This document shows positions 18,159-25,639 of a stretch of 39,897 nt of DNA, piece after piece. Numbering within the stretch: position 1 is the first letter of the stretch; the number at the start of each line of letters is the position of its first letter. Origin of the DNA: Chromobacterium haemolyticum (GTDB lineage Bacteria > Pseudomonadota > Gammaproteobacteria > Burkholderiales > Chromobacteriaceae); NCBI RefSeq assembly GCF_002081825.1, contig NZ_MUKU01000044.1, forward strand, positions 1 through 39,897, in the 5' to 3' direction. The notes under the pieces are model-generated. The model saw nothing but the letters and a program-made list of their open reading frames with translations. It did no database searches and was not told where the DNA came from. Both the position numbers and the translations under genes were made by a program.

Positions 18159-18270
18159 GAGCCGCTAAGAAAACCTCGCAGAGAACCTGAGCCAAGGCGC
18201 GCCGACGCAGGCAGTACAAGTCGTACGACAAGGAGGCGCAACGCAGGATCAGGGGTTTTGTTAGCGGGTC
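18159..18270 (+). repeat. Repeat B, copy 2 (Correia-like MITE)
   Basis: A 112-bp element starting GAGCCGCTAA and ending TTAGCGGGTC, flanked by TTA on both sides (18156-18158, 18271-18273). The right TTA is also the stop codon (TAA on the minus strand) of the binding-protein gene. The core has CCAAGGCGCGCCGACGCAG, then an AGTACAAGTCGTACG palindrome-like centre and CGCAACGCAGGATCAGG. As far as I recall the Correia consensus of Neisseria, this order of blocks is very similar, while the ends are different. Confidence 0.8.
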
Positions 18271-19074
18271 TTAGCTGGCTTCGCCGATTTTGAAGTCCCT
18301 AGGCAGCGGCGCCTTGGCGGCCGGGCCGAACCACTGATTGTAGATCTTGGCAGCCTGGCCGGATTTTTCCAGTTCCAGCAGGCTGTCGTTCACCGCTTTC
18401 AGCAGACGCGCTTCGCCCTTGGGCAGGCCGATGGCCTGGTATTCGCGAGTCAGGGTGAACGGCGCCAGTTCGAACTTGGCCTTGTCCGGCGCGTTGGCCA
18501 GCAGCGCGGCCAGCTTGGAACCGTCCTGGCTGATGGCCTGGACGTTGCCGTTGCGCAGCGCGGTGAAGGCCAAGGGGGTGTCGTCGTAGGCCACTACGGT
18601 GGTCTTGGGGTATTTGTCGCGCAGGTTCACTTCCTGGGTAGTGCCCTTGTCCACGCCCACGCGCAGTCCGGCCAATTGCTCCGGCTTTTGCAGCGAACCC
18701 TTGCGGGCGATGAACTGCTGGCCGGAGGCGAAGTAGGGCAGGCTGAACGCCACTTGCTTTTTGCGCTCGTCGGTGACGGTGAAGTTGGCGGCTACCAGAT
18801 CCGCCTTGCCGGACACCAAGAGCGGCACGCGGTTGGCCGGATTGGTGGGGATCAGGCTGAGTTTGACGCCCAGCTTCTTGGCGATGTGCTGGGCCACGTC
18901 CACGTCCAGGCCGGAGATCTGGCGAGTCTTGGCGTCGAGAAAGCCGAAGGGCGGGTTGCTGTCGAAGGCGGCGACGCGCAGCACGCCGGCTTTCTTGATG
19001 TCGTCCAGACGGTCGGCCCAGGCGGCGCCGGCGGCGGTGCTCAAGGCGATGGCCAATGCGATGGCGTGTTTCAT
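18271..19074 (-). CDS. Amino-acid ABC transporter substrate-binding protein
   Basis: The protein has 267 residues and is a periplasmic solute-binding protein of the type-3 amino-acid family. The signal peptide is MKHAIALAIALSTAAGAAWA. Family motifs are LRVAAFDSNPPFGFLD, GLDVDVAQHIAKKLGVKLSL, ADLVAANFTVTDERKKQVAF and LRVGVDKGTTQEVNL. The substrate is probably an amino acid such as glutamate, aspartate or glutamine, but this cannot be decided from sequence. The start at 19074 is chosen because it begins the signal peptide; the frame extends to 19155 without meaning. It precedes the two permease genes on the same strand. Its TAA stop borders repeat B2. Confidence 0.9.
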   Translation of the reverse strand: MKHAIALAIALSTAAGAAWADRLDDIKKAGVLRVAAFDSNPPFGFLDAKTRQISGLDVDVAQHIAKKLGVKLSLIPTNPANRVPLLVSGKADLVAANFTVTDERKKQVAFSLPYFASGQQFIARKGSLQKPEQLAGLRVGVDKGTTQEVNLRDKYPKTTVVAYDDTPLAFTALRNGNVQAISQDGSKLAALLANAPDKAKFELAPFTLTREYQAIGLPKGEARLLKAVNDSLLELEKSGQAAKIYNQWFGPAAKAPLPRDFKIGEAS

Positions 19075-19378
19075 GATGATGCCCCTTGTCTGAAGACGCG
19101 CCGCGGGTTTCGTTCGCGCCGTTTGGCGACGCGTTTTCAGAAGATGCCGGCGCATCGTGATTCCGAGAAATTTTCTGCCATGGATAAGCCCATGACATGC
19201 GATGGAGTGATGCTAAGGCATCCTGCAAATTCTTGGAAATTATTAAAAATTAGTCTTATATATTAATTTGTTTTTATTGTGTGATTTTCCTCATCGGAAC
19301 AATGCCTTGTCCAAATCGAGGCAGTGGCGACGGCGGGCCGATATTTTTGTTCGAGGTAGGATTGCCAAACAATTTCCT
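19075..19378. other. Intergenic region upstream of the binding-protein gene
   Basis: No gene is supported here. An 11-bp inverted repeat, CTGAAGACGCG (19090-19100) and CGCGTTTTCAG (19130-19140, one mismatch), would form a stem in the leader of the binding-protein mRNA just before its ribosome site. An AT-rich stretch (19229-19285) is the likely site of the divergent promoter for that gene, but no clear -35/-10 pair could be chosen. Confidence 0.4.
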
Positions 19379-19407
19379 TTGCCGCGCTTTTCTGCAATCG
19401 GCATAAT
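19379..19407 (+). promoter_or_regulatory. Possible promoter of the ynb cluster
   Basis: TTGCCG (19379-19384) and CATAAT (19402-19407) are spaced by 17 bp and would start transcription about 110 bases before ynbA. No operator-like repeat overlaps it. The match to the sigma-70 consensus is moderate. Confidence 0.4.
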
Positions 19408-19524
19408 CGCGTTTTCCGTGCGTTGCCCATTAGCGGACGCGTCGACGGATTTGCAACTTTTCTTGACGACTGTGATGACTGGCGCGAAAGCGCGTCGGGA
19501 CGAAGCAGACGAGCCGAAGCCGAA

Positions 19525-20133
19525 ATGCCCAGCATCTATCAACTCAAATCCCGTTTTCAGGACCTGCTGCGCCCCTTGCTGCGCGGCCTGGTTTCCCTTG
19601 GCGTCACCGCCAACCACGTCACGCTTGGCGCCATGCTGGCTTCCATCGCCTACGGCGGCTGGCTGGCCTGCCGGCCGGATCAGGCCTTGCCCTGGCGGTT
19701 GCTGCCCGTATTCCTGTTCCTGCGCATGGCCTTGAACGCCATCGATGGCATGCTGGCGCGCGAGCACGGTCAGAAGTCCCGGCTGGGCGGCATTCTCAAC
19801 GAAGTGGGCGACGTGGTGTCCGACGCCGCGCTCTACCTGCCGTTCGCCTTCTTGTTGGCGGAGCCGGCCTGGGTGGTGTTGGCGGTGACGCTGGCCTTGC
19901 TGACCGAATTCGTGGGCGTGCTGGGCCCCAGCCTGGGTGCGAGTCGGCGCTACGACGGGCCCATGGGCAAGAGCGACCGCGCCTTTGTTTACGGCGCCTA
20001 CGCGCTGTTGCTGGGCCTGTGGCCGCAGGCGGCGGCCTGGGGAGCTTGGGTGTTTGGACTGAGCGCCGCCTTGATGGCGCTGACCTGCGTCAACCGGGCG
20101 CGGGCCATTTTGAAAGAGGGCGAAGATGTTTAA
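19525..20133 (+). CDS. ynbA: CDP-alcohol phosphatidyltransferase (YnbA-like)
   Basis: The protein has 202 residues, about the length of E. coli YnbA, and is an inner-membrane enzyme that would transfer a phosphatidyl group from CDP-diacylglycerol to an alcohol or alcohol phosphate. The family motif is NAIDGMLAR then GGILNEVGD (residues 71-96). Compared with the canonical DxxDGxxAR-x8-GxxxDxxxD, the first and third Asp are Asn (Asn71, Asn92), while Asp74 and Asp96 are kept. Hydrophobic segments follow (ALYLPFAFLLAEPAWVVLAV and others). The ATG at 19525 was chosen over the frame start at 19423 because homology to the family starts at MPSIYQLKSRFQ. The gene overlaps ynbB by 8 bases. Confidence 0.85.
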   Translation: MPSIYQLKSRFQDLLRPLLRGLVSLGVTANHVTLGAMLASIAYGGWLACRPDQALPWRLLPVFLFLRMALNAIDGMLAREHGQKSRLGGILNEVGDVVSDAALYLPFAFLLAEPAWVVLAVTLALLTEFVGVLGPSLGASRRYDGPMGKSDRAFVYGAYALLLGLWPQAAAWGAWVFGLSAALMALTCVNRARAILKEGEDV

Positions 20134-21073
20134 ACCGCTGTTGCCGCAGGCATTGATCTGGGCGCTGGGCGCCGTATTCGCGTTGTTGGTGATCGCCAGC
20201 GTCGCCATCCGCGTGCTGGAGAGCCGTTCGCCGCAGAAGAACTGGCTGGAACTGAAGCTGCGCATCCGCACTTGGTGGTGGATCGTCGCCTGCTTCTCGC
20301 TGACCCTGCTGGGCAATGTGCCGCTGGCGCTGGTGGTGTTCGCGCTGATCAGCTTCCTGGCGTTGAAGGAATACCTGACGCTGTGCGCCACCCGCACCGC
20401 CGATCACGTGGTGCTGTTCTGGGCTTATCTGAGCATCCCGCTGCAGTATTACTGGCTGGGCATTCACTGGTACGGCATGTTCATCATCTTCATCCCGGTT
20501 TACATCTTCCTGTTCCTGCCGATGCGCATGGTGCTGATCGGCGAGACCCAGGGCTTCCTCAAGGCGGCCGCCTCGCTGCAATGGGGGCTGATGATTTGCG
20601 TGTTCTGCCTGAGCCATATGGCCGCCGTGTTGACCCTGCCGCAGCTGACCCATATCGGTGAACCGGCCCAGGGCGCGATGTTGCTGTTCTACCTGGTGGC
20701 GCTGACTCAGCTCAACGACGTGGCGCAATACCTGTGGGGCAAGGCCTTCGGCCGGCGCAAGGTGGCGCCCAAGGTGTCGCCCAACAAGACGCTGGAGGGC
20801 TTCCTCGGCGGCGCGCTGACCACCTGCTTGCTGGGCTGGCTGCTGGGGCCGCTGCTGACGCCGTTCTCGCCGCTGCACGCGGCCTTGGCCGGTTTGTTGA
20901 TCGGGGTGATGGGGTTCATCGGCGACATTGTGATTTCCGCGGTGAAGCGCGACATCGGGGTCAAGGACTCCGGCCGCCTGCTGCCCGGCCACGGCGGGGT
21001 GCTGGACCGGCTGGATTCGCTGACCTATACCGCGCCGCTGTTCTTCCACTATGTCCACTACTTGTACTTCTGA
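20126..21073 (+). CDS. ynbB: Phosphatidate cytidylyltransferase (CdsA family, YnbB-like)
   Basis: The protein has 315 residues with about eight membrane segments. It should convert phosphatidic acid and CTP into CDP-diacylglycerol, the donor for the YnbA-like enzyme. The CdsA signature is present near the C terminus: SAVKRDIGVKDSGRLLPGHG followed by GVLDRLDS, which carries the metal-binding Asp residues. NDVAQYLWGKAFGRRKVAP and SPNKTLEGFLGG are further conserved segments. It overlaps ynbA by 8 bases, indicating translational coupling, and is followed by the acyltransferase gene after 4 bases. A second, housekeeping cdsA is expected elsewhere in the genome. Confidence 0.92.
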   Translation: MFKPLLPQALIWALGAVFALLVIASVAIRVLESRSPQKNWLELKLRIRTWWWIVACFSLTLLGNVPLALVVFALISFLALKEYLTLCATRTADHVVLFWAYLSIPLQYYWLGIHWYGMFIIFIPVYIFLFLPMRMVLIGETQGFLKAAASLQWGLMICVFCLSHMAAVLTLPQLTHIGEPAQGAMLLFYLVALTQLNDVAQYLWGKAFGRRKVAPKVSPNKTLEGFLGGALTTCLLGWLLGPLLTPFSPLHAALAGLLIGVMGFIGDIVISAVKRDIGVKDSGRLLPGHGGVLDRLDSLTYTAPLFFHYVHYLYF

Positions 21074-21077
21074 GCCG

Positions 21078-21734
21078 ATGATGAGCCGATTGCTGCGCAT
21101 TCTGTTCGTGTTGCTGCTGGCCCGGCCGGTGGTGCGATTGTGGTTGGGGGTGACGGTGCGTCATCAGGAGAGGCTGCCGCTGAACGGCCCGGCCATCGTG
21201 GTGGCCAACCACAATAGCCACCTGGACATCCTGGCGCTGTACAGCCTGTTTCCGCTGGGGCGCATCCCCGAGGTGCAGCCGGCGGCGGCGGCGGACTACT
21301 TCCTGAAAAATCGTCTGTTCGCCTGGTTCGCCACCCAGGTGGTGGGCATTATCCCGGTGGTGCGCGGCGGCGTGGCCAAGGGCCTGGACCCGTTGGAGGG
21401 GTGCCGCGAGGCGCTGCGCCAGGGACGGATTCTGATCCTGTTTCCGGAAGGCTCTCGCGGCGAACCCGAGGTGCTGTCCGAGATCAAGTCCGGCATCTGG
21501 TATCTGAGCCGGGATTTCCCCGACGTGCCGGTGGTGCCGGTCTACCTGCACGGCCTGGGCCGGGCGATGGGGCGCGGCCAATGGCTGCCGGTGCCCTTCT
21601 TCGTCGACATCGCCGTTGGCCGGCCGCTGCAGTGGCTGGAAGAGAAAACCGCTTTCCGCGACCGCATCCGCGAATCGCTGTTGTACTTGAAGCAAAAAAC
21701 GCTGCCCGCCGCGCCGGCGGAGCAGGAGGCTTGA
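21078..21734 (+). CDS. PlsC-type 1-acylglycerol-3-phosphate acyltransferase
   Basis: The protein has 218 residues with one N-terminal membrane anchor (LLRILFVLLLARPVVRLWLG). The acyltransferase motifs are NHNSHLD (HX4D, catalytic His and Asp), GIIPVVRGG, FPEGSRGEP (phosphate-binding) and VPVVPVYLHG. The expected reaction is acylation of lysophosphatidic acid to phosphatidic acid, the substrate of the CdsA-like enzyme encoded just before it. E. coli ynbABCD, as I recall it, has no such gene, so this is an addition that makes the pathway more complete. Start at 21078 (an ATGATG pair, so 21081 is possible). Confidence 0.9.
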   Translation: MMSRLLRILFVLLLARPVVRLWLGVTVRHQERLPLNGPAIVVANHNSHLDILALYSLFPLGRIPEVQPAAAADYFLKNRLFAWFATQVVGIIPVVRGGVAKGLDPLEGCREALRQGRILILFPEGSRGEPEVLSEIKSGIWYLSRDFPDVPVVPVYLHGLGRAMGRGQWLPVPFFVDIAVGRPLQWLEEKTAFRDRIRESLLYLKQKTLPAAPAEQEA

Positions 21735-21747
21735 AAGGAGCCCGAGC

Positions 21748-23070
21748 ATGCGCCAAGCCGAAGAATCGCAGTTCGTCAGTTTTGACGGTCAAACCCTGTT
21801 TTATCGGCATTGGCCGGCGCTGACTCCCGGTCCGCGGCCGCGCGCCGTCGTGCTGCTGCACCGCGGCCACGAGCATTCCGGCCGCCTGCAGCACTTGGTG
21901 GACGAGTTGCAACTGGCGGATACGCCGATGTTCGCCTGGGACGCGCGCGGTCACGGCCGCAACGAGGGGCCGCGCGGCTACAGCCCCAGCCTGGGCGCCA
22001 CGGTGCGCGATCTGGACGGCTTCGTCCGCCACCTGTGCCAGCGTCACGGCCTGGCGATGGAGGAGATCGTGGTGATCGCCCAGAGCGTGGGCGCGGTGCT
22101 GGCGGCCGCCTGGGCCCACGACTACGCGCCGCGCGTGCGCGCGCTGGTGCTGGCCTCGCCGGCCTTCAAGGTCAAGCTCTACGTGCCCTTCGCCCGGCTT
22201 GGGCTCCGGCTGATGCAGTGGCTGCGGGGCAATTTCTTCGTCAACTCCTATGTCAAGGCGCGCTTCCTGACTCATGATCCGGAGCGCATCGCGTCCTACA
22301 ACAGCGACCCGCTGATCACCCGGCCGATTTCCTCCAACATCCTGCTGGACTTGTACGACACCGCCGAGCGCATCGTCGCCGACGCCGGCGCCATCACGCT
22401 GCCGACCCAGTTGTTGATGTCGGGCGCTGACTTCGTCGTGCACCAGGGGCCGCAGCGCGAGTTCTTCCAGAAACTGGGCAGCCCCCTGAAGGAAATGCAC
22501 CTGCTGCCGGGCTTCTACCACGACACCCTGGGCGAGCGCGATCGCGCGTCGGCGCTGGACAAAATCCGCGCCTTCATCCAACGAGTGGAGGCCGGCGCGC
22601 CGGCGGTGGACCTGAGCCGCGCCGACGCCGCCGGCTATACCGCGCTGGAATACCAACAACTGCAACAGCCGCGCTCCTGGCTGTCGCCGCTGCGCTGGCA
22701 GTTTGCGCTGACCCGGCTGACCCTGGCCACGCTGGGCCGCCTATCCGCCGGCATACGCCTGGGCTGGCGCACCGGTTTCGATTCCGGCAGCACCCTGGAT
22801 TACGTTTACCGCAACCAGGCGTCCGGCTTCAGCCCGCTGGGCCGCTTGGGCGACCGCGCCTATCTGGACAGCGTGGGCTGGAAGGGGATACGCCAGCGCA
22901 AGCTGAACCTGGAGGAGCTGATCGCCGCGGCGATGGCCGGCCGCTGCGCCTGTTGGACATCGCCGCCGGCCATGGCCGCTACATTCTGGACGCCGTGGCC
23001 GGCCAGCCGGTGGAACATGTACAGCTGCGCGATTACAGCGACATCAATGTCGGCGCCGGCCGACGCTTGA
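21748..23070 (+). pseudogene. ynbC: ynbC-like gene, N-terminal alpha/beta-hydrolase part (frameshifted)
   Basis: The first 395 or so codons match a YnbC-like protein: an alpha/beta-hydrolase of the monoacylglycerol-lipase type. It has AWDARGHGRNEG, the nucleophile Ser113 in IAQSVGAV, a likely acid in MSGADFVVHQG and the catalytic His in GFYHDTLGE. After about 22935 the frame leaves the family sequence and ends in unrelated residues at 23070. The true continuation is in the -1 frame (next entry). Joined, the product would be about 589 residues, near the length of E. coli YnbC. AAAGGAG precedes the ATG. The frameshift could be real or a sequencing error in a GC-rich run. Confidence 0.8.
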
Positions 23071-23516
23071 TCGCTGAACGCGGCCTGGAAGCGGTGGCGC
23101 GTTTCGACCAGGGCAACGCCTTTGACCGCGCCAGCCTGGCCGCGCTGCAGCCGGCGCCGACGCTGGCTGTGGTGTCCGGCCTCTATGAGCTGTTTCCCGA
23201 GAACGAGCCCATCCGCCAATCGCTGGCCGGCCTGGCCGAGGCGGTGCCGCCCGGCGGCTATCTGGTCTACACCAACCAGCCCTGGCACCCGCAGCTGGAA
23301 CTGATCGCGCGCACGCTGAGCAGCCATCGCGGCGGCGTGGACTGGATCATGCGCCGGCGCACTCAGCAGGAAATGGACCAACTGGTGGCTGACGCCGGCT
23401 TCGAGAAGCTGGAGCAGCGCATCGACGAATGGGGCATCTTCAGCGTCAGCCTGGCGCGACGCCGCGCCGACGTTGTAACGGAGCTGCCACAGCCGCTGGC
23501 CGAGGCCGAGGCGTGA
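22953..23516 (+). pseudogene. ynbC: ynbC-like gene, C-terminal methyltransferase part
   Basis: This frame continues the ynbC product after the shift. It starts inside the family sequence with LLDIAAGHGRYILDAV, an S-adenosylmethionine-binding motif I. It goes on with VVSGLYELFPENE, YLVYTNQPWHPQLELIART and WIMRRRTQQEMDQL. The role is probably a class I methyltransferase domain fused to the hydrolase. A separate start at TTG 22953 is unlikely because the motif begins at least 12 bases before it and no ribosome site is seen. The TGA stop overlaps the GTG start of ynbD. Confidence 0.8.
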
Positions 23517-24838
23517 ACCCGCCGGCCCCGGCCGGCCGCCCCTGGCGGCTGGCCTGTCTATGGCTGTTGCTGTTGGGACCCAGCTTCTTCCTGCTCTACG
23601 GCGCGGCCAATCAATACGCGGCCGGCCTGCCGCCGGAGCGGGTGGGTAATGTGGCGATGGCCTGGGAGCGGGCCATCCCGCTGTGGCCGTGGACCATCGT
23701 GCCGTATTGGAGCATAGACCTGCTCTACGGCCTGTCGCTCTTCCTGTGCGTCAGCCGCGCCGAACTCAACGCCCACGCCAAGCGCCTGCTGGCGGTCACC
23801 CTGCTGTCCTGCCTGTGCTTTCTGCTGTTCCCGCTGCGCTTCGGCTTTGAGCGCCCGCCGCTGGACGGCGTTTTCGGGCAACTGTTCGACCTGCTGATGG
23901 GCTTCGACAAACCGTTCAACCAGGTGCCTTCGCTGCATATCGGCCTGTTGGTGGTGCTGTGGCTGCGCTACTGGCAGCACACGCCCCGGCGCTGGCTCTG
24001 GCTGCTGCATGGCTGGTTCGCCTTGATCGGCGTGTCGGTGCTGACCACCTGGCAGCATCATTTTTGGGATGTGCCCAGCGGTTTCGCGCTGGCGGTGCTG
24101 GTCTGCTATCTGTGGCCGATGCCGGCGCCGACGGCGCCGTCCTGGCGTTCGCCCGAGCCGGGCCGCAGCCGCGTTTTGGGCGCGCGTTACGGCACAGGCG
24201 CGGCGTTGCTGCTGGCGTTGGCGGCGGCGCTGGGCGGCTGGGGCTGGCTGCTGGCCTGGCCGGCGCTGGCCTTGAGCGTGCTGGCGTGGGCTTATTGGCG
24301 GCTGGGTCCGGTCGCGCTGCAAAAACACGCCGGCCGCCGCCGCTTCGCCGCGCGTGTGCTGCTGTGGCCTTACAGCCTGGCCGCGCGGCTGGCGCATGCT
24401 TATTTTCTGCGCCGCTTGCCGGGCGCGGAGGAGGTGATAGAGGACGTTTGGCTGGGGCCGGTCAGCGCGGCGCGCGACGCCCGCTTCGTCGCGGTGCTGG
24501 ACCTGGCCGCGGAATACGACCGTCAGGCGGCCGGAGCCGTGGTATACCATAGCCAGCCCTTGCTGGATCTGCTGCTGCCGGCGCCGGCTCAATTGCGGCT
24601 GGCGGTACAGGCCCTGAATCGATTGCGGGCCGGCCAGCGCGGACCGTTGCTGGTGCATTGCGCTTTGGGCCTGACACGCAGCGCGGCAGTGTTGCTGGCC
24701 TGGATGGTGCTCAGCGGACGCGCGGGCTCGGTGGAGCAGGCGCGCGCGCTGCTGAGGCAACGCCGCCAGCGCGTGGAGCTGAGCGATGCGCAATGTGAGG
24801 AACTGGCGCGCCTGTGCGCGCGATTGGAGCCCTTGTGA
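23513..24838 (+). CDS. ynbD: PAP2 phosphatase fused to a dual-specificity phosphatase domain (YnbD-like)
   Basis: The protein has 441 residues, close to E. coli YnbD. The N-terminal membrane part is a PAP2-like lipid phosphatase with PSLHIG and the late TTWQHHFWDVPSG, which hold the catalytic His residues. The C-terminal domain is a dual-specificity phosphatase with the P-loop VHCALGLTR (Cys383, Arg389) and a LDLAAEYD segment before it. Either domain could remove a phosphate from a phosphatidyl-alcohol phosphate. PTPMT1, a mitochondrial dual-specificity phosphatase, does this for phosphatidylglycerophosphate. The GTG at 23513 overlaps the ynbC stop by 4 bases and was chosen over the longer frame from 23429. 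Confidence 0.85.
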   Translation: MNPPAPAGRPWRLACLWLLLLGPSFFLLYGAANQYAAGLPPERVGNVAMAWERAIPLWPWTIVPYWSIDLLYGLSLFLCVSRAELNAHAKRLLAVTLLSCLCFLLFPLRFGFERPPLDGVFGQLFDLLMGFDKPFNQVPSLHIGLLVVLWLRYWQHTPRRWLWLLHGWFALIGVSVLTTWQHHFWDVPSGFALAVLVCYLWPMPAPTAPSWRSPEPGRSRVLGARYGTGAALLLALAAALGGWGWLLAWPALALSVLAWAYWRLGPVALQKHAGRRRFAARVLLWPYSLAARLAHAYFLRRLPGAEEVIEDVWLGPVSAARDARFVAVLDLAAEYDRQAAGAVVYHSQPLLDLLLPAPAQLRLAVQALNRLRAGQRGPLLVHCALGLTRSAAVLLAWMVLSGRAGSVEQARALLRQRRQRVELSDAQCEELARLCARLEPL

Positions 24839-25224
24839 CGTCTGATCTTGCGCAGGCGCGGCTGAGCGCCGCGGTTCTGGCTTCCTGCCGCTGGCTGTGC
24901 TGGCCTAGTTGGGGCTTGCTGGCCTTGTCGGCGCTGATGCCGGCGCCGGCCTTATGGCTGCCGTTGTGCGCTGCTGTCGCTTTATGGCAAGCCTGGCTGG
25001 GCTGGCGTCTGCAATTGGACGCGGCCTTGTTGCAGGCCGTGGATTCGGCTGGCACTCTTGAGGAGCTGGACCTGGCCTTGTCACGGCTGTTTGGGCGCGA
25101 CTTGGCCGGGCGCTCGCTGGAGGCAAGGCAGCGCGGCATGGCCCGCTTGCTGCGCGGATTTTTACTGGCGACCGGCCTGTGCTGGCTGCTGTGCCTGGCA
25201 GGGCTGTTGGCGGGGCGGATGTGA
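24835..25224 (+). CDS. Small membrane protein of unknown function
   Basis: The protein has 129 residues and is not recognised. It shows hydrophobic segments at LCWPSWGLLALSALMPAPAL with LWLPLCAAVALWQAWLG, and a last one near the C terminus (GFLLATGLCWLLCLAGLLAG), with a soluble acidic-basic stretch between them. The GTG start at 24835 overlaps the ynbD stop codon (GTGA), so the gene is coupled to the phospholipid cluster and probably serves it as an accessory membrane protein. An alternative start at 24814 lies inside ynbD. Confidence 0.65.
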   Translation: MTSDLAQARLSAAVLASCRWLCWPSWGLLALSALMPAPALWLPLCAAVALWQAWLGWRLQLDAALLQAVDSAGTLEELDLALSRLFGRDLAGRSLEARQRGMARLLRGFLLATGLCWLLCLAGLLAGRM

Positions 25225-25265
25225 ATAATAAGAAGATTCAAAAGCGTGGGAAGAGGAGAACCGTG

Positions 25266-25475
25266 ATGAGCAAGAGAGCATGGTATGGCGGGGCGGTCTG
25301 CGCTTTGCTGGCCTCCGGGGGCTTGGCCTGGTTGGGTTTGATGCTGGCGGGCTTTGGCGCGTCCGGCAGCAATGGCGGCACGCCGGAGTGGCCGTTCTTG
25401 GTGGCCAAGGCGCTGGGGTTCGCGGGTTTCGCGATGTTTGTGTGTGGATTGGTCGCCTGCAAGGAAGCCAATTAA
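25266..25475 (+). CDS. Small two-helix membrane protein
   Basis: The protein has 69 residues and is not recognised. Two membrane helices are visible: AVCALLASGGLAWLGLMLAG and ALGFAGFAMFVCGLVAC, joined by a short Gly/Ser-rich loop (GASGSNGGTPEW). GAAGAGGAG lies a few bases before the ATG, which supports the start; a GTG one codon earlier is possible. It is the last gene of the ynb cluster and is followed by repeat A6 after 34 bases. The function is unknown. Confidence 0.6.
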   Translation: MSKRAWYGGAVCALLASGGLAWLGLMLAGFGASGSNGGTPEWPFLVAKALGFAGFAMFVCGLVACKEAN

Positions 25476-25509
25476 GCATGGGATGAAAATGGACGGGGCG
25501 GCAGGCTAA

Positions 25510-25639
25510 GAACCTGTTTACGATCTGCTGCGCGTTAGCGATACGGCGTTGAAAATCCCTTCGAAATGCTCATGTACCGTATGTACATTCCGCTTTTTCG
25601 CTTGTTTTCGCCTTTGCTCGAGAGACTTTGAACAGGCTC
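25510..25639 (-). repeat. Repeat A, copy 6 (inverted)
   Basis: A 130-bp copy with ends GAACCTGTTTACGATCTGC and GACTTTGAACAGGCTC. The left flank is TAA (25507-25509). The right flank is TCA (25640-25642), the stop codon of phnE on the minus strand. The unequal flanks recall copy 4. The right end AACAGGCTC equals the IS5-family terminus at 158-166 more closely than the other copies do. Confidence 0.88.

Noticed and set aside
22900-22960. Programmed -1 ribosomal frameshift in ynbC
   Set aside because: No X XXY YYZ slippery heptamer and no clear stimulatory structure was seen near the shift.
22953-23516. The methyltransferase part as a separate gene starting at TTG
   Set aside because: Family similarity begins before the TTG, no ribosome site is present, and the joined length equals that of YnbC-like proteins.
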